In this document: piece by piece, positions 5,703-15,442 of the stretch
How the letters are laid out: each line of letters begins with the position of its first letter
Numbering within the stretch: position 1 is the first letter of the stretch
Source of the DNA: Desulfosporosinus sp.
GTDB lineage: Bacteria > Bacillota > Desulfitobacteriia > Desulfitobacteriales > Desulfitobacteriaceae
Reading direction: 5' to 3'
Assembly (NCBI GenBank): GCA_031292055.1
Contig: JARLHV010000014.1
Span: forward strand, 1 to 64,000
DNA length: 64,000 bases
Program-made: the position numbers and the translations under genes
The notes under the pieces: generated by a model
The model's database searches: none
Seen by the model: only the letters and a program-made list of their open reading frames with translations
What the model was told of the DNA's origin: nothing

Positions 5703-7994
5703 ATGAATAAGCTTCTAAGCGTAATTCTAGCAACACTTATGATTTTATATGCGACAGTAGTACCCGTGTTCGCAGAAACGGTCAATGGAACCGACGCAAC
5801 TTCACGTCTAGCCGGACAAGACTATTATCAAACATCCGTGGCTATTGCCGAGGCTTACAACAATAACGGTGATTGTGGCAATGTAATACTCGCGTCAGTG
5901 AACGATTTTCCTGATGCCTTGTCAGCCAGCATATTGTCAAAAAAATTGAATGCTCCCATTTTGCTCGTTGGTACTACAGTAAACGCTTCAAGCGATGCAT
6001 TTAATTATCTCTATACACACTCATCTCAGCAAAAGGGGACTGTTTATATTGTTGGTGGAAAAGGAGTAATTGGGCCGGATTTTGAAACAAAGCTCACTTC
6101 GATAGGGTATAGTAACATCAAACGACTAGGTGGTAAAGATCGTTATGAAACGAATATGCTTATCGTTAACGAGGTCAATGTCCCTCAAGATACGCCAGTG
6201 TTTATTGCCTCCGGTGAAAATTTCCCCGATGCTTTGAGTATTTCCAGTTTTTCAGGCTTAAAACAATACCCAACGCTTTTAGTTGGAGCAGGTTATTTGC
6301 CTGAACAAACTAAAAATTATCTTCTAAACGAAAAACCTTCTGCTGTTTATATTGCTGGGGGAACCTCCGTTGTTTCTCAAGACATCGAAAACCAAATTAA
6401 AGCCTTAGTTCCTGGTACTATGGTTACACGTCTGGCTGGTGATGATCGGTTCGGGACAAATGCCGCCGTCTTAAACGAGTTTTCACCTGCTCCTGATACA
6501 ATTTATCTTGCTAACGGGGATGATTTTCCCGATGTCCTCTCTGGGAGTGCTTTAGCAGCTAAAACGGGAAATCCAATTCTTCTGGTAGATAATCAACTTG
6601 CGAACCTTCCACCTGCACTTGAAGCTTATCTGAAAAAACTCGCTGGTTCAGGGGTTCAGCCTACTCTAATAGATTTGGGTGGAACAGATGTTGTTTCAGA
6701 TATCCTGTGCCAACGGGTTGAAAATGCTTTTTATTATGGCGGTAACAGTGATACAAAAGATAAGCCACAAAAAAATGACCATTCCAGAATTTCTGTGGGA
6801 GATGGGACTGCATATTATCTTGATTCGAGTGGTCATGTGTGGGCCTGGGGAGCCGGAACTTATGGTGAACTCGGTAACGGGACAACGGGCAGCAACAAGT
6901 TAAATCCCTCAGATACCGTAAATCCTATTTATGGTTCAAATGTCCCTATTGAAGTCTCAAATCTCTCAAATATAGTTTCTATTGCTGCCGGAGGAAATAC
7001 TTGTTACGCTCTCGACAACATCGGTCACGTTTGGGTTTGGGGAGAGGGAGATTATGGTGAACTTGGCAACGGGACGAAAGGCATTCAATTAACCAATGGC
7101 AAATATCCAATTTATGGTTCAATTGTCCCCGTTCAGGTCACAAATCTCTCGAATATTGTTTCGATTGCTGCTGGGTATTCAACTGGATACGCTTTGGATC
7201 GTTCTGGGAATGTCTGGGCTTGGGGTGGTCAGGACATCAATGGTGAACCAACGACCTCAGCTGTCCCCACACAGGTCCCCACTCTCATGGATATTGTTTC
7301 TATTTCTGCTGATCCTCAAGGGAATGAAGCCTTCGCCTTCGATAGCTCGGGCCATATCTGGGCTTGGGGATATTTTGGTAGCGGTATCACCGCCGGGGGT
7401 GTACATCAATCAACATCACGCACTCAACCACCTGCCCCCATTCAACTCTCAAACCTTAAGAATACTGTAGCCATTACTTATGGAGGATTAGGGGACAAGA
7501 ATAATGATTATGATAGTTCTGGCAAGGTTGTTGGATTTCCCACTGGCGATCAGCTTTGGTACGTCCTTGATAGTTCCGGCCAGGTTTGGGCTTGGGAATT
7601 TCTCGGTGGACAGGCTAGTGATGGGATTCAAACCACTCCCGTCAAGGTTTCGAACTTCTTCAATGTTGTCTCAATTGCCGGAAGAGGGTCAGATCATAGT
7701 ACAGAGATTAAAAAATCTGGTTACACCCTTGACAGTTCGGGTCATGTTTGGGCTTGGGGAGCTGGAGCCTATGGTGAACTTGGTAATGGGGCATCAACAG
7801 AAAATCAAACGACACCTGTCCGGGTCTTGAATATATCGAATATCTTCGAAATTGCTGCAGGTAGTCGAAACGGTTACGCACTTGACAGCTTCGGCAACGT
7901 TTGGACTTGGGGCACGAATGCCTGTGGCCAACTTGGAGACGGAACTTTAACTAATTCAAACGTTCCAGTTCAAGTGTTGGGTCTTCCCAAGTAG
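5703..7994 (+). CDS. secreted cell-wall-binding repeat 2 protein with RCC1-type beta-propeller
   Basis: A 763-residue exported protein. A signal peptide covers 1-25 (basic MNKLL start, hydrophobic core, VFA-ET cleavage). Three CWB2 repeats (about 30-130, 135-235 and 238-345) each start with a motif like RLAGQDYYQT, RLGGKDRYET or RLAGDDRFGT and contain FPDALS-type signatures; this domain anchors proteins to wall polymers. From about 355 to the end come seven RCC1-like units marked by SGHVWAWG and YGELGNGT, consistent with a seven-bladed propeller. The ATG at 5703 has GGGAGGA upstream. The next plus-strand gene (8566) is a paralog of the CWB2 part. The role is probably surface adhesion or interaction; the ligand is unknown. 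Confidence 0.85.
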   Translation: MNKLLSVILATLMILYATVVPVFAETVNGTDATSRLAGQDYYQTSVAIAEAYNNNGDCGNVILASVNDFPDALSASILSKKLNAPILLVGTTVNASSDAFNYLYTHSSQQKGTVYIVGGKGVIGPDFETKLTSIGYSNIKRLGGKDRYETNMLIVNEVNVPQDTPVFIASGENFPDALSISSFSGLKQYPTLLVGAGYLPEQTKNYLLNEKPSAVYIAGGTSVVSQDIENQIKALVPGTMVTRLAGDDRFGTNAAVLNEFSPAPDTIYLANGDDFPDVLSGSALAAKTGNPILLVDNQLANLPPALEAYLKKLAGSGVQPTLIDLGGTDVVSDILCQRVENAFYYGGNSDTKDKPQKNDHSRISVGDGTAYYLDSSGHVWAWGAGTYGELGNGTTGSNKLNPSDTVNPIYGSNVPIEVSNLSNIVSIAAGGNTCYALDNIGHVWVWGEGDYGELGNGTKGIQLTNGKYPIYGSIVPVQVTNLSNIVSIAAGYSTGYALDRSGNVWAWGGQDINGEPTTSAVPTQVPTLMDIVSISADPQGNEAFAFDSSGHIWAWGYFGSGITAGGVHQSTSRTQPPAPIQLSNLKNTVAITYGGLGDKNNDYDSSGKVVGFPTGDQLWYVLDSSGQVWAWEFLGGQASDGIQTTPVKVSNFFNVVSIAGRGSDHSTEIKKSGYTLDSSGHVWAWGAGAYGELGNGASTENQTTPVRVLNISNIFEIAAGSRNGYALDSFGNVWTWGTNACGQLGDGTLTNSNVPVQVLGLPK

Positions 7995-8083
7995 TGAAAT
8001 CGATAGAATGTTCTCCTCACACATTGTGGCAAGACCAGGGAAGTTGTGTTTTCAAGAAGTCTTAAGATGTCATAAAATGCTAA

Positions 8084-8126
8084 AAGTCACCCCTAAACAA
8101 ATGATGCTAGGAGGTGACTTATTTTT
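8084..8126 (+). terminator. intrinsic terminator after the CWB2-RCC1 gene
   Basis: AAGTCACCCCT (8084-8094) pairs with AGGAGGTGACTT (8109-8120) apart from one extra base, then ATTTTT follows. It lies about 90 bases after the stop at 7994. Confidence 0.7.
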
Positions 8127-8229
8127 ATGCCCGGATGTGACTGTGATGTTATCGAAAGAGTGAGACGAGGAAGAAACGTGTTCACAGTCGGGGGGCCGTG
8201 TGTTTTATAAAAAAATATATATAAAAATT

Positions 8230-8317
8230 GTGAATGGTCCTTTTATAAATAGGGATTACGTGAATGGGGTGGCATTAATCGTGAATGGATCGTGAATTAC
8301 GGTTATGGGACGTGAGA
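8230..8317 (+). repeat. GTGAATGG direct repeats at helical spacing
   Basis: GTGAATGG occurs exactly at 8230, 8260 and 8281, and degenerate forms GTGAATT and GTGAGA at 8292 and 8312. The spacings are 30, 21, 11 and 20 bases, all close to whole turns of B-DNA. This looks like a regulatory protein array upstream of the second CWB2 gene rather than coding sequence; no open frame covers it. Confidence 0.45.
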
Positions 8318-8442
8318 AGGCAAGGAGGGCCGTAGTTTGAAAGTATGGTACGATTTGTTTTGACACTAGGCATAGGTTTCTAGCTATACACCCTAAAGTT
8401 AGGTTACGGTGGCTGAATTTGTCAATAGTCAGTCACTTTTCT

Positions 8443-8507
8443 CAGAGCTGAAGCATAACTTTACATCCCGCCATAGCTAAGGGGTGTAAAGTTATGCTTC
8501 AGCTCTG
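8443..8507. repeat. 23-bp perfect inverted repeat (long hairpin)
   Basis: Arms 8443-8465 (CAGAGCTGAAGCATAAC...) and 8485-8507 are exact reverse complements. Pairing can continue inward through ACATCCC/GGGGTGT with one G.T pair, leaving a loop of about 11 bases. No T-tract follows. It ends 58 bases before the CWB2 gene at 8566. It could be a small mobile palindrome or a 5' leader structure. Confidence 0.7.
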
Positions 8508-8565
8508 GCAAATTTAGTGATGCATTATAATTACTGTCAAAGGAAAAGGAGGAAATTTAGAATTT

Positions 8566-9693
8566 ATGAATAAACTACTGAGCGTAGTTCTAGCAACTAT
8601 ACTGGTTATATTTGGGACAGTTGTACCTGTGTCGGCAGAAACGGTCAATGGCACCTATGCAACATCTCGTCTTGCCGGTCAAGACCACTATCAAACATCC
8701 GTGGCTATTGCCGGGGATTACAACAATAACGGTGAGTGTGGAAATGTAATACTCGCATCCGACGATAGTTTTCCTGATGCCTTGTCGGCCTGCATATTGT
8801 CAAAAAAATTAAACGCTCCCATTTTGCTCGTTGGTACTACAGTAAACTCTTCAAGTGAGGCATTCAACTATCTCTATACACACTCATCTCAGCAAAGGGG
8901 AACTGTTTATATCGTTGGCGGAACAGGGGTAATTGGGCCGAATTTTGAAACAAAGCTTGCTTCAATGGGGTACAGTAATATCAAACGCCTCGGCGGTACG
9001 GATCGCTATGACACGAGTATGCTCATCGTTAATGATGTTAATGTTCCCCAAGGTACACCGGTGTTCATTGCCTCCGGTGAAAATTTTCCCGATGCCTTGA
9101 GTATTTCAAGTTATTCAGGCTCCCATCAATACGCAACGCTTTTAGTTGGAGTCAATTATTTACCGGAGAAAACAAAAAATTATCTTCTAAACGAAAAGCC
9201 ATCTGCTGTTTATATTGTAGGAGGAACCTCTGTTGTTTCTCAAGACCTTGAAAGCCATATCAATGGATTTATTCCGGGTGCTACCGTTACACGTCTGGCC
9301 GGTGATGACCGGTTCGGGACAAATGCCGCCGTCTTAAACGAGTTTGCGCCTGCTCCTAAGACAATTTATCTTGCTAACGGAGAGGATTTTCCGGATGTCC
9401 TCGCGGGGAGTGTTTTAGCAGCTAAAACAGGAAATCCAATTATTCTGGTAGATAATCAACTTTCAACTCTTCCCCCTGCATCTGAAGCTTATCTGGAGAA
9501 GCTCTCTGTTTCAGGGGTTCAGCCTAATGTAATAGCTTTCGGTGGAACAGAAGTTGTTTCAGATACACTGATGCAACAGGTGAAAAATACTTTTACCAGT
9601 AGTACAGGCTTAAACAATATTAGCATCCCGCAAGGAGCAACAAGTATCAGTAACAGTGCTTTAATAAAAAAACAACAAAAAGTTGGTTCTTAG
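8566..9693 (+). CDS. secreted cell-wall-binding repeat 2 protein
   Basis: A 375-residue paralog of the 5703 product: signal peptide (1-25, VSAET cleavage), then three CWB2 repeats (about 30-130, 135-235, 238-345) nearly colinear with the first protein, including RLAGQDHYQT, RLGGTDRYDT and RLAGDDRFGT. The RCC1 part is absent. The last 30 residues (NNISIPQGATSISNSAL...) resemble the start of a BspA-type leucine-rich repeat (IP-S-TSI), so this could be the stub of a lost effector domain. That reading is tentative. The ATG at 8566 has GGAGG upstream. Likely wall-associated. Confidence 0.8.
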   Translation: MNKLLSVVLATILVIFGTVVPVSAETVNGTYATSRLAGQDHYQTSVAIAGDYNNNGECGNVILASDDSFPDALSACILSKKLNAPILLVGTTVNSSSEAFNYLYTHSSQQRGTVYIVGGTGVIGPNFETKLASMGYSNIKRLGGTDRYDTSMLIVNDVNVPQGTPVFIASGENFPDALSISSYSGSHQYATLLVGVNYLPEKTKNYLLNEKPSAVYIVGGTSVVSQDLESHINGFIPGATVTRLAGDDRFGTNAAVLNEFAPAPKTIYLANGEDFPDVLAGSVLAAKTGNPIILVDNQLSTLPPASEAYLEKLSVSGVQPNVIAFGGTEVVSDTLMQQVKNTFTSSTGLNNISIPQGATSISNSALIKKQQKVGS

Positions 9694-9909
9694 TTTATTA
9701 ATATGACAACTCTTATTTTGCTTAGTTTATGATTGTCGGCAATAGGGGTGGAAAACTTCAGATGTAAAATTGCAAGTTAAGTGTTATAGTAGGGACAGTA
9801 GGGATACTACCATTAAATGGTGGAACATATAATGCGCATCTAAGCCCGCAAGCTTAAAAAATAATTGGGACGAACTACTGGTAAGTGAAGTGTTGAGAGG
9901 AGGAAATAG

Positions 9910-11445
9910 ATGTATTCATTATCTTTTTTTTGGTTGATGTTGCTGGCCTCGATAGTGGCGATGTTGGGACGGTTTATAAAAATTCCGTATACCATTGCCT
10001 TAGTGTTAACGGGCTTGGTAGTAGGTTACTCTGGCTTGTTACCTGGAGTGTATTTGGAACCGCATATCTTGTTTGCTATTTTTTTGCCGCCTTTATTATT
10101 TGAAGCGGGTATCAACATACATTTTCGCTCATTACAACGTCAATGGAAGATCATACTCGTATTAGCTGTTTTAGGAACAGTCATATCTACTTTGGTCGTA
10201 GGATATGGAATGCACTATTTTTTAGGATTGCCAATTATTATCGCGTTGTTGTTTGGAGCAGTAATTTCTCCGACTGACCCGATTTCTGTAATGGCTTTAT
10301 TTAAGCGGTTGGGGGTTAATGAGCGGCTCTCGATGATTGTAGAAGCGGAGAGCTTATTCAATGACGGGATTGCAGTGGTTTTGTTCGGGGTAATCGAAAG
10401 TGTGATGATTACAAGTAAATTTTCTTTGTCACAGAGCATATTTGCGTTTTTTGTCACTGTCTGCGGAGGGGCTGTTATCGGTATAATTTTAGGTACGACT
10501 GCTTCCCGCCTTACCCAAGAGTTTGACGATCATCTCTTAGAAATTACATTGACTACTGTCGTGGCATACGGTTCATATTTAGCAGCGGAAAGCGCGGGTG
10601 TTTCAGGTGTTATCGCTGTGGTAGCCGCTAGTCTGGTCATGGGTAACTATGGCTTGCCCAAAGGAATGACACCCGCTTCGCGCATGGCAGTCTTATCATT
10701 TTGGGAATATGCGGCCTTTGCTGTCAATTCTATGGTTTTTTTATTGGTCGGCCTGGAAATAACCTCCATGCCGATGGTTGCCGATTTAAAGGCGATTATT
10801 GTTGCTGTTGGCGTTGTATTGATAGGGCGAGCAACTTCAATTTATAGCCTCTCGGCGTTATTATCTACTTTCGGGCAGCATATTCCCGTTAAGTGGCGGC
10901 ATGTGTTGGTATGGGGCGGGTTAAGAGGGGCGTTATCCATGGCTATGGTGCTCGGGATAAGCACGGATGTCTCAGAAAGAGAACTCTTGGTGCCATTAAT
11001 TTTTGGAGTAGTCTTATTTTCTTTAGTGGGTCAAGGTTTAACAATTGAACCGTTGGTTTCAAAACTTGGATTAAGTCGAAAAAAATGCAACTTGGTAAAG
11101 TATCAACTGTTGTTAGGCGAAAATTTATCGCTGCGATCGGCCGTGGAAGAGCTCGATCGCAACGTGAGACAAGGGGCTATTTCGCAATCCACTAGCAACC
11201 AGATGATACAACGCCTGAGCTTAAGGCAACAAGAGATAGATCAAGATATTGCCGAGCTTTATACGTTAAATGAAAATATTGCTGCGAATGAAATGAAAAA
11301 AGCGGAGCGCATTGTCCTTATAGCCCAAAAAATGGCATTCCAAAATGCTGCCCGCAGCGAGATTATCGAATGGAGTGTTGCTGCGAATCTAATCAGTAAG
11401 TTGGAAGAAGAGCAGGAAGCCAAAGAAACCAGTCATGATTCGTAA
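9910..11445 (+). CDS. CPA1-family Na+(K+)/H+ antiporter
   Basis: A 511-residue integral membrane protein of the monovalent cation:proton antiporter-1 family, exchanging Na+ or K+ for H+ across the cytoplasmic membrane. About 12 hydrophobic segments cover residues 1-400. Family signatures are visible: SPTDPISVMALFK (about 119-131) and ESLFNDGIAVVLF (about 147-159), with the Asn-Asp pair of the transport site. Residues 400-511 form a charged, helical cytosolic tail. The ATG at 9910 follows GAGAGGAGG. It stands alone, convergent with the permease gene. The transported ion cannot be told from sequence. Confidence 0.85.
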   Translation: MYSLSFFWLMLLASIVAMLGRFIKIPYTIALVLTGLVVGYSGLLPGVYLEPHILFAIFLPPLLFEAGINIHFRSLQRQWKIILVLAVLGTVISTLVVGYGMHYFLGLPIIIALLFGAVISPTDPISVMALFKRLGVNERLSMIVEAESLFNDGIAVVLFGVIESVMITSKFSLSQSIFAFFVTVCGGAVIGIILGTTASRLTQEFDDHLLEITLTTVVAYGSYLAAESAGVSGVIAVVAASLVMGNYGLPKGMTPASRMAVLSFWEYAAFAVNSMVFLLVGLEITSMPMVADLKAIIVAVGVVLIGRATSIYSLSALLSTFGQHIPVKWRHVLVWGGLRGALSMAMVLGISTDVSERELLVPLIFGVVLFSLVGQGLTIEPLVSKLGLSRKKCNLVKYQLLLGENLSLRSAVEELDRNVRQGAISQSTSNQMIQRLSLRQQEIDQDIAELYTLNENIAANEMKKAERIVLIAQKMAFQNAARSEIIEWSVAANLISKLEEEQEAKETSHDS

Positions 11446-11463
11446 AGCGGAAAAATGATTTCC

Positions 11464-12771
11464 TTACTTGTTGAAATGAGGTTTGATTGTTCTGCCCGTC
11501 ACTCGTCGGTAGACTGTTTCAATAGCAAACGATAAACCCAGCATAATTATTAGCACCCATATTTCGCTCGGTGCTGCATTGACCCGCTGCCATATCAGGA
11601 TACTCAAGGCGGCTAAACATAGAAGCATTCCTATTAAGGATATTACTTTGCGACTCTGGGTCTTTTTCGAAAGCTTATAATTTGTGTAATTAACAGCAGC
11701 AAAAATTAGTAAAAATCCCGCACTTCCCATCGTGGAAAGACTTGAGAGGTCAAAAAAATTGGCGACAAAGAGAGTCAATCCTGAAGTAATAAACAGCCCC
11801 TCCAAGGGCTGATGCCAAACCTTTTTTTCCAGTACTTCTGGCAATTCTCCCGATTTGGCAATAATATAGCTAACTCTCGAGGCACCGTACAAGGTCGCAT
11901 TAATTGCTGAGGCAGTCGATAAAAGCGCTGCAATTGTAATAAGAGTATAGCCAAAACTACCTAAGAACGGTTTAGCTGCTGCGGCTAAAGCATAGTCTTG
12001 GGCAACGACTATTTGCTTAATGGGTAAATTTCCTAAGGTAACCGCAGAAATAAGCACATAAAGCACTATAACAAAACCTACTGCGGTAAAATAGGCTTTG
12101 GGAATTGTCTTGCTAGGATTGCGCATTTCTCCTGCTGCGTTCGCGATCAGCTCAAACCCTTCATAAGCAACAAAAATTATCATGCCGCCTGCTATTAGTT
12201 GGAAGGGCTGGGCCCAGGTTGATGGTTGCAGACTATGGAGATTAGTACTCCACAGACCTGCCAAAATAAACAAGATTAAGATGGTTATTTTAAAGCCTAC
12301 AATCCATTCTTCTGATTCACCAACGACCTTGGCATTTAAGAGATTTAAACCAGTTAGGAGAATAATAATTCCACTGATTAAGACGTGTTTCCATAGCAAT
12401 TGTGCTGCTGCAGGAAAGAACACGGCTCCGTAACTACCAAAGGCGTAGGCATACAGGGAAAGCATGATTACGTAACTCACCCACAACAGGACATTAAGTC
12501 CACCCGCGGTTAGTCCGGCGCCAAAGCCTTGGTTCAAAAATTCCACCGTTCCTCCCTGACTCGGGTAGGTAACGGATAATTTAGCGTAGGAATAAGCTGT
12601 TACTAGTGCTATGCACCCTGCAATGGCGAATGCAATTGGAGTACCGCCTTTAGCAAGCTGAACAGCTAATCCCAGTACGGCAAAGATACCTCCTCCCACC
12701 ATACCACCGACACCCATTGCGACCACCGACCAATAGCCTATAGACTTTTTTCCAACCGATGAATTATCCAT
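11464..12771 (-). CDS. APC-superfamily amino-acid permease
   Basis: A 435-residue membrane protein with about 12 hydrophobic segments. The first contains the APC fingerprint GVGGMVGGGIFAVLG (about 14-28), and the sixth region carries FVAYEGFELIANAAGE, typical of amino-acid/polyamine transporters. I take the ATG at 12771 (GTGAGG seven bases upstream on the minus strand) rather than 12855, which has no ribosome site. The substrate is unknown. It is convergent with the antiporter, with 18 bases between stops. Confidence 0.8.
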   Translation of the reverse strand: MDNSSVGKKSIGYWSVVAMGVGGMVGGGIFAVLGLAVQLAKGGTPIAFAIAGCIALVTAYSYAKLSVTYPSQGGTVEFLNQGFGAGLTAGGLNVLLWVSYVIMLSLYAYAFGSYGAVFFPAAAQLLWKHVLISGIIILLTGLNLLNAKVVGESEEWIVGFKITILILFILAGLWSTNLHSLQPSTWAQPFQLIAGGMIIFVAYEGFELIANAAGEMRNPSKTIPKAYFTAVGFVIVLYVLISAVTLGNLPIKQIVVAQDYALAAAAKPFLGSFGYTLITIAALLSTASAINATLYGASRVSYIIAKSGELPEVLEKKVWHQPLEGLFITSGLTLFVANFFDLSSLSTMGSAGFLLIFAAVNYTNYKLSKKTQSRKVISLIGMLLCLAALSILIWQRVNAAPSEIWVLIIMLGLSFAIETVYRRVTGRTIKPHFNK

Positions 12772-13037
12772 TATTAACCTCACGATCTTATTTTTCAAAT
12801 TTTTGCACTGTACTCGCCTTGGTGGTTTGCAAGTGAAAGCTATTTCTGCCTGCATGTTTCGGATGTTCTGGTTGTGAATTTGTTATTATAGTATAGAGCA
12901 AATGTATTTAGGCAATATGTTGAACTTTATCAGGAGCAGAATATAGAGATAGAAGTATCATAGATGGCTGACAACGATTGATTAGAGCTAATGTTTCGAA
13001 TCAGAAGTAGACAAATTCCTGGTTTCAGCGTTCAAGA

Positions 13038-13340
13038 TTAATGGTCAGAGTTAGTTTCAGCACTTGTACGTTCAACTTGTGCAGGGGTCTGTAAATCAGT
13101 AGGAATTTCTTTAGACAAGTGTTGATTATTAAGCTGTGCTTTGCGTTTGAGTCTAATCGTTCTCCATAAAGCTAGAAACAACATAATTAGCGCCCCAATA
13201 AAGGCAGATCCAAAAATAATGAGAACCAAGGGGACATCTTTGACGAGCCAAAAAAATTGAATCGTTACTGGAGACGAATTTTGCAGGGCGAATATCGAGA
13301 TAAATAGGGCGAATACAAGAGCTAAGATAAGTATGAACAT
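13038..13340 (-). CDS. LapA-domain (DUF1049) membrane protein
   Basis: A 100-residue protein with two hydrophobic segments (about 1-20 and 38-60) joined by the motif LQNSSPVTIQFF, which is typical of the LapA/DUF1049 family, followed by a basic and then polar tail (RLKRKAQ...). In other bacteria the family is linked with envelope assembly; in Firmicutes its role is not settled. AGGAGG lies upstream of the ATG at 13340. Confidence 0.7.
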   Translation of the reverse strand: MFILILALVFALFISIFALQNSSPVTIQFFWLVKDVPLVLIIFGSAFIGALIMLFLALWRTIRLKRKAQLNNQHLSKEIPTDLQTPAQVERTSAETNSDH

Positions 13341-13828
13341 CTTAACTACCTCCTTTTTATTTATTTTTACAATTTCGATAGTTATGACGAAATCCCTGCT
13401 TTTAGTAAGTGAGTTTGGAGGGGCAATGCTTATTTCCCCTATTATGCCTCCACTTTGTGTGGTTGGAATAGGATTGGCTCAGAAAGATCCATAATATAGC
13501 CTTCGGTGGATTCCTTTTATCGATAACGAATCTAAGAGCCATAAATACGGCGAGTGCCTTAAATTTTAAGCTTGCAGGTTTTAGTTTAGAAAAACATTAG
13601 GAAAACCTACACAAATAACTATGAATGAAGCGTTATCAAAAGATACACAAACATAAATCGAGAGTGTGTTAGAAACTGAGCTGAACAGAAAGGTTCTTGT
13701 TAATATAACATTTTATCTAAAACCTGTAGCATCAAATAGTTCAAAACTTGCCGATATTGTGCCAGCGCCTGATTTATATAAGCCTTGATAGTTAATGGTA
13801 TTATGAACAGCCCAAGAGAAAGTGAGAG
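13341..13828. other. intergenic region without a recognised gene
   Basis: Between the LapA-domain gene and gerA (both minus strand). Beyond the gerA stop an open frame continues for about 37 codons in phase (an amphipathic YINQALAQYRQVLNYL segment ending near 13703), but it has no start codon or ribosome site. I see no terminator, repeat or RNA gene here that I can support. Confidence 0.3.
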
Positions 13829-15400
13829 TTATGGTTTCTTTTTGGATTGAAGATTTTCAACGTCGATAAGTTGAGGCCGACGCTTTAATGCCCACCAGGG
13901 GGCTCGCACAAACGTATCTTGTAATAAAGCTCGTATACGCAAAGGAGCAATCGGACTGAGGTAAGGCACTCCGAAGGAACGAAGTTTTAGGAGATGAATT
14001 AAAAGTATATAGAGACCTACCGAGACTCCAAAGAAACCAAGAATACCAGCCAAAATCATAAATGGGAATCGAATGAGCCGAACGGCAAGACCTAAATCAA
14101 AGGTTGGAATTGCATAACTCGCTATAGCCGTCAAGCTAATGATTATGACCATCAGTGGACTGACTAGTCCGGCTTTCACAGCTGCATCGCCGATGACAAG
14201 TGCTCCTACAATCCCAATCGTCGACCCAATAGGTTTTGGTAAGCGTAGCCCTGCTTCCTGCAATATTTCTAAAACGATTGTCATAATTAAGGCTTCGAGA
14301 AGGGCTGGAACGGGCACTCCTTGCCGACCAGCGGATATGCTCATTAGGAGATCCGTCGGTATAATTTCCTGATGAAACGTCGTTACTGCTATATAGATGC
14401 TAGGAGCCAATATGGCTATAAATGCTCCTATATAACGGATAGAACGAGACAGGATTGCAACCATGGCTCGTTGATAATAGTCTTCATTAACATTTAAAAA
14501 CTGCGTCAATATTACTGGTACCATGAGTACGATGGGGGTTCCATCAACAATAATGCCCACTTTTCCTTCCAGAAGTTTTCCCGCCAGGATATCGGGGCGT
14601 TCTGTAAAGGAAATTTGGGGAAAAGGCGAATAGGGATTATCTTGAATCATTTCTTCGATGTAGCCACTCCCGAGCATACTATCTATCTTAATGGTGCTCA
14701 GCCTCCTGAAAACTTCGGAGACGATATCTGGACTTGCTACTTTCTCGATATAGGTAACGACAAGATCTGTTTTCGTCAAATCTCCGAGTTTTAAAGAGAT
14801 GATTCGCAAGGAGGGATGTTTAATCTTGCGCCGCAAAAGTGAGGTGTTGATTCGAAGTGTTTCCGAAAATCCCTCGCGCGGTCCTTTGACGATCGATTCT
14901 GTAATTGGTTCAGCAACGCCTCGATTGGCCCATCCTCTGGCACCAAAAACGAGTGCTTCTTTAGACTCGCCGAAGAAAATAACCGCATCACCGGACAAAA
15001 TCGCATCAATTGCTTCGCCCACTTTAAATACCTTTTTAAATTCAAGCCCCGGAAGTATAGTTTGGAGTGTTTTATCTACAACATTTGCTAATGTCAGTTG
15101 AGCCACTTCTGGGTGTCCTGCCAAGTCCACCATGAGTGGCTTTAGGATAAACTGATCCAGTTGATTTTTGTCAACCATCCCATCAACAGCCGCTAATAAA
15201 CAGGGGATGCGCTCTTTTCCTTGGAGGAAAAACTCTCGGAACACGATATCGTTACTTTTGGATAAGATAGTCCTCACTGTTTGTCCGGACAAAGGGTCAT
15301 TGAGCTCCTCGTCGAACGAATATGAGGGAGACTTCCGTATCTTTTGCTCTCCCTTCGGTCGAATGGTGAGTTCTTTGATCATCTTTAACCAACTGCGCAT
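13829..15400 (-). CDS. gerA: spore germination protein, GerA/SpoVAF family A subunit
   Basis: A 523-residue protein of the GerABKA family, the A subunit of germinant receptors in the spore inner membrane. The hydrophilic N-terminal domain (about 1-280) contains the family segments RTILSKSNDIVFREF and GKVGIIVDGTP; the membrane domain follows with about five hydrophobic segments (290-500) and the PVPALLEALIM and PKPIGSTIGIVGALVIGDAAV signatures. I take the ATG at 15400 (AAGGAGG upstream) over 15436. No B or C subunit gene adjoins it, so it either stands alone or works with partners encoded elsewhere. SpoVAF is a close alternative. Confidence 0.85.
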   Translation of the reverse strand: MRSWLKMIKELTIRPKGEQKIRKSPSYSFDEELNDPLSGQTVRTILSKSNDIVFREFFLQGKERIPCLLAAVDGMVDKNQLDQFILKPLMVDLAGHPEVAQLTLANVVDKTLQTILPGLEFKKVFKVGEAIDAILSGDAVIFFGESKEALVFGARGWANRGVAEPITESIVKGPREGFSETLRINTSLLRRKIKHPSLRIISLKLGDLTKTDLVVTYIEKVASPDIVSEVFRRLSTIKIDSMLGSGYIEEMIQDNPYSPFPQISFTERPDILAGKLLEGKVGIIVDGTPIVLMVPVILTQFLNVNEDYYQRAMVAILSRSIRYIGAFIAILAPSIYIAVTTFHQEIIPTDLLMSISAGRQGVPVPALLEALIMTIVLEILQEAGLRLPKPIGSTIGIVGALVIGDAAVKAGLVSPLMVIIISLTAIASYAIPTFDLGLAVRLIRFPFMILAGILGFFGVSVGLYILLIHLLKLRSFGVPYLSPIAPLRIRALLQDTFVRAPWWALKRRPQLIDVENLQSKKKP

Positions 15401-15442
15401 AGTCTTCCTCCTTATCCAACTTATTGTATCCGACAACGAGTT

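Noticed and set aside
13703..13828. In-phase extension of gerA beyond its stop (YINQALAQYRQVLNYL...)
   Set aside because: No start codon or ribosome site, and GerA proteins normally end near the given stop. Probably chance.
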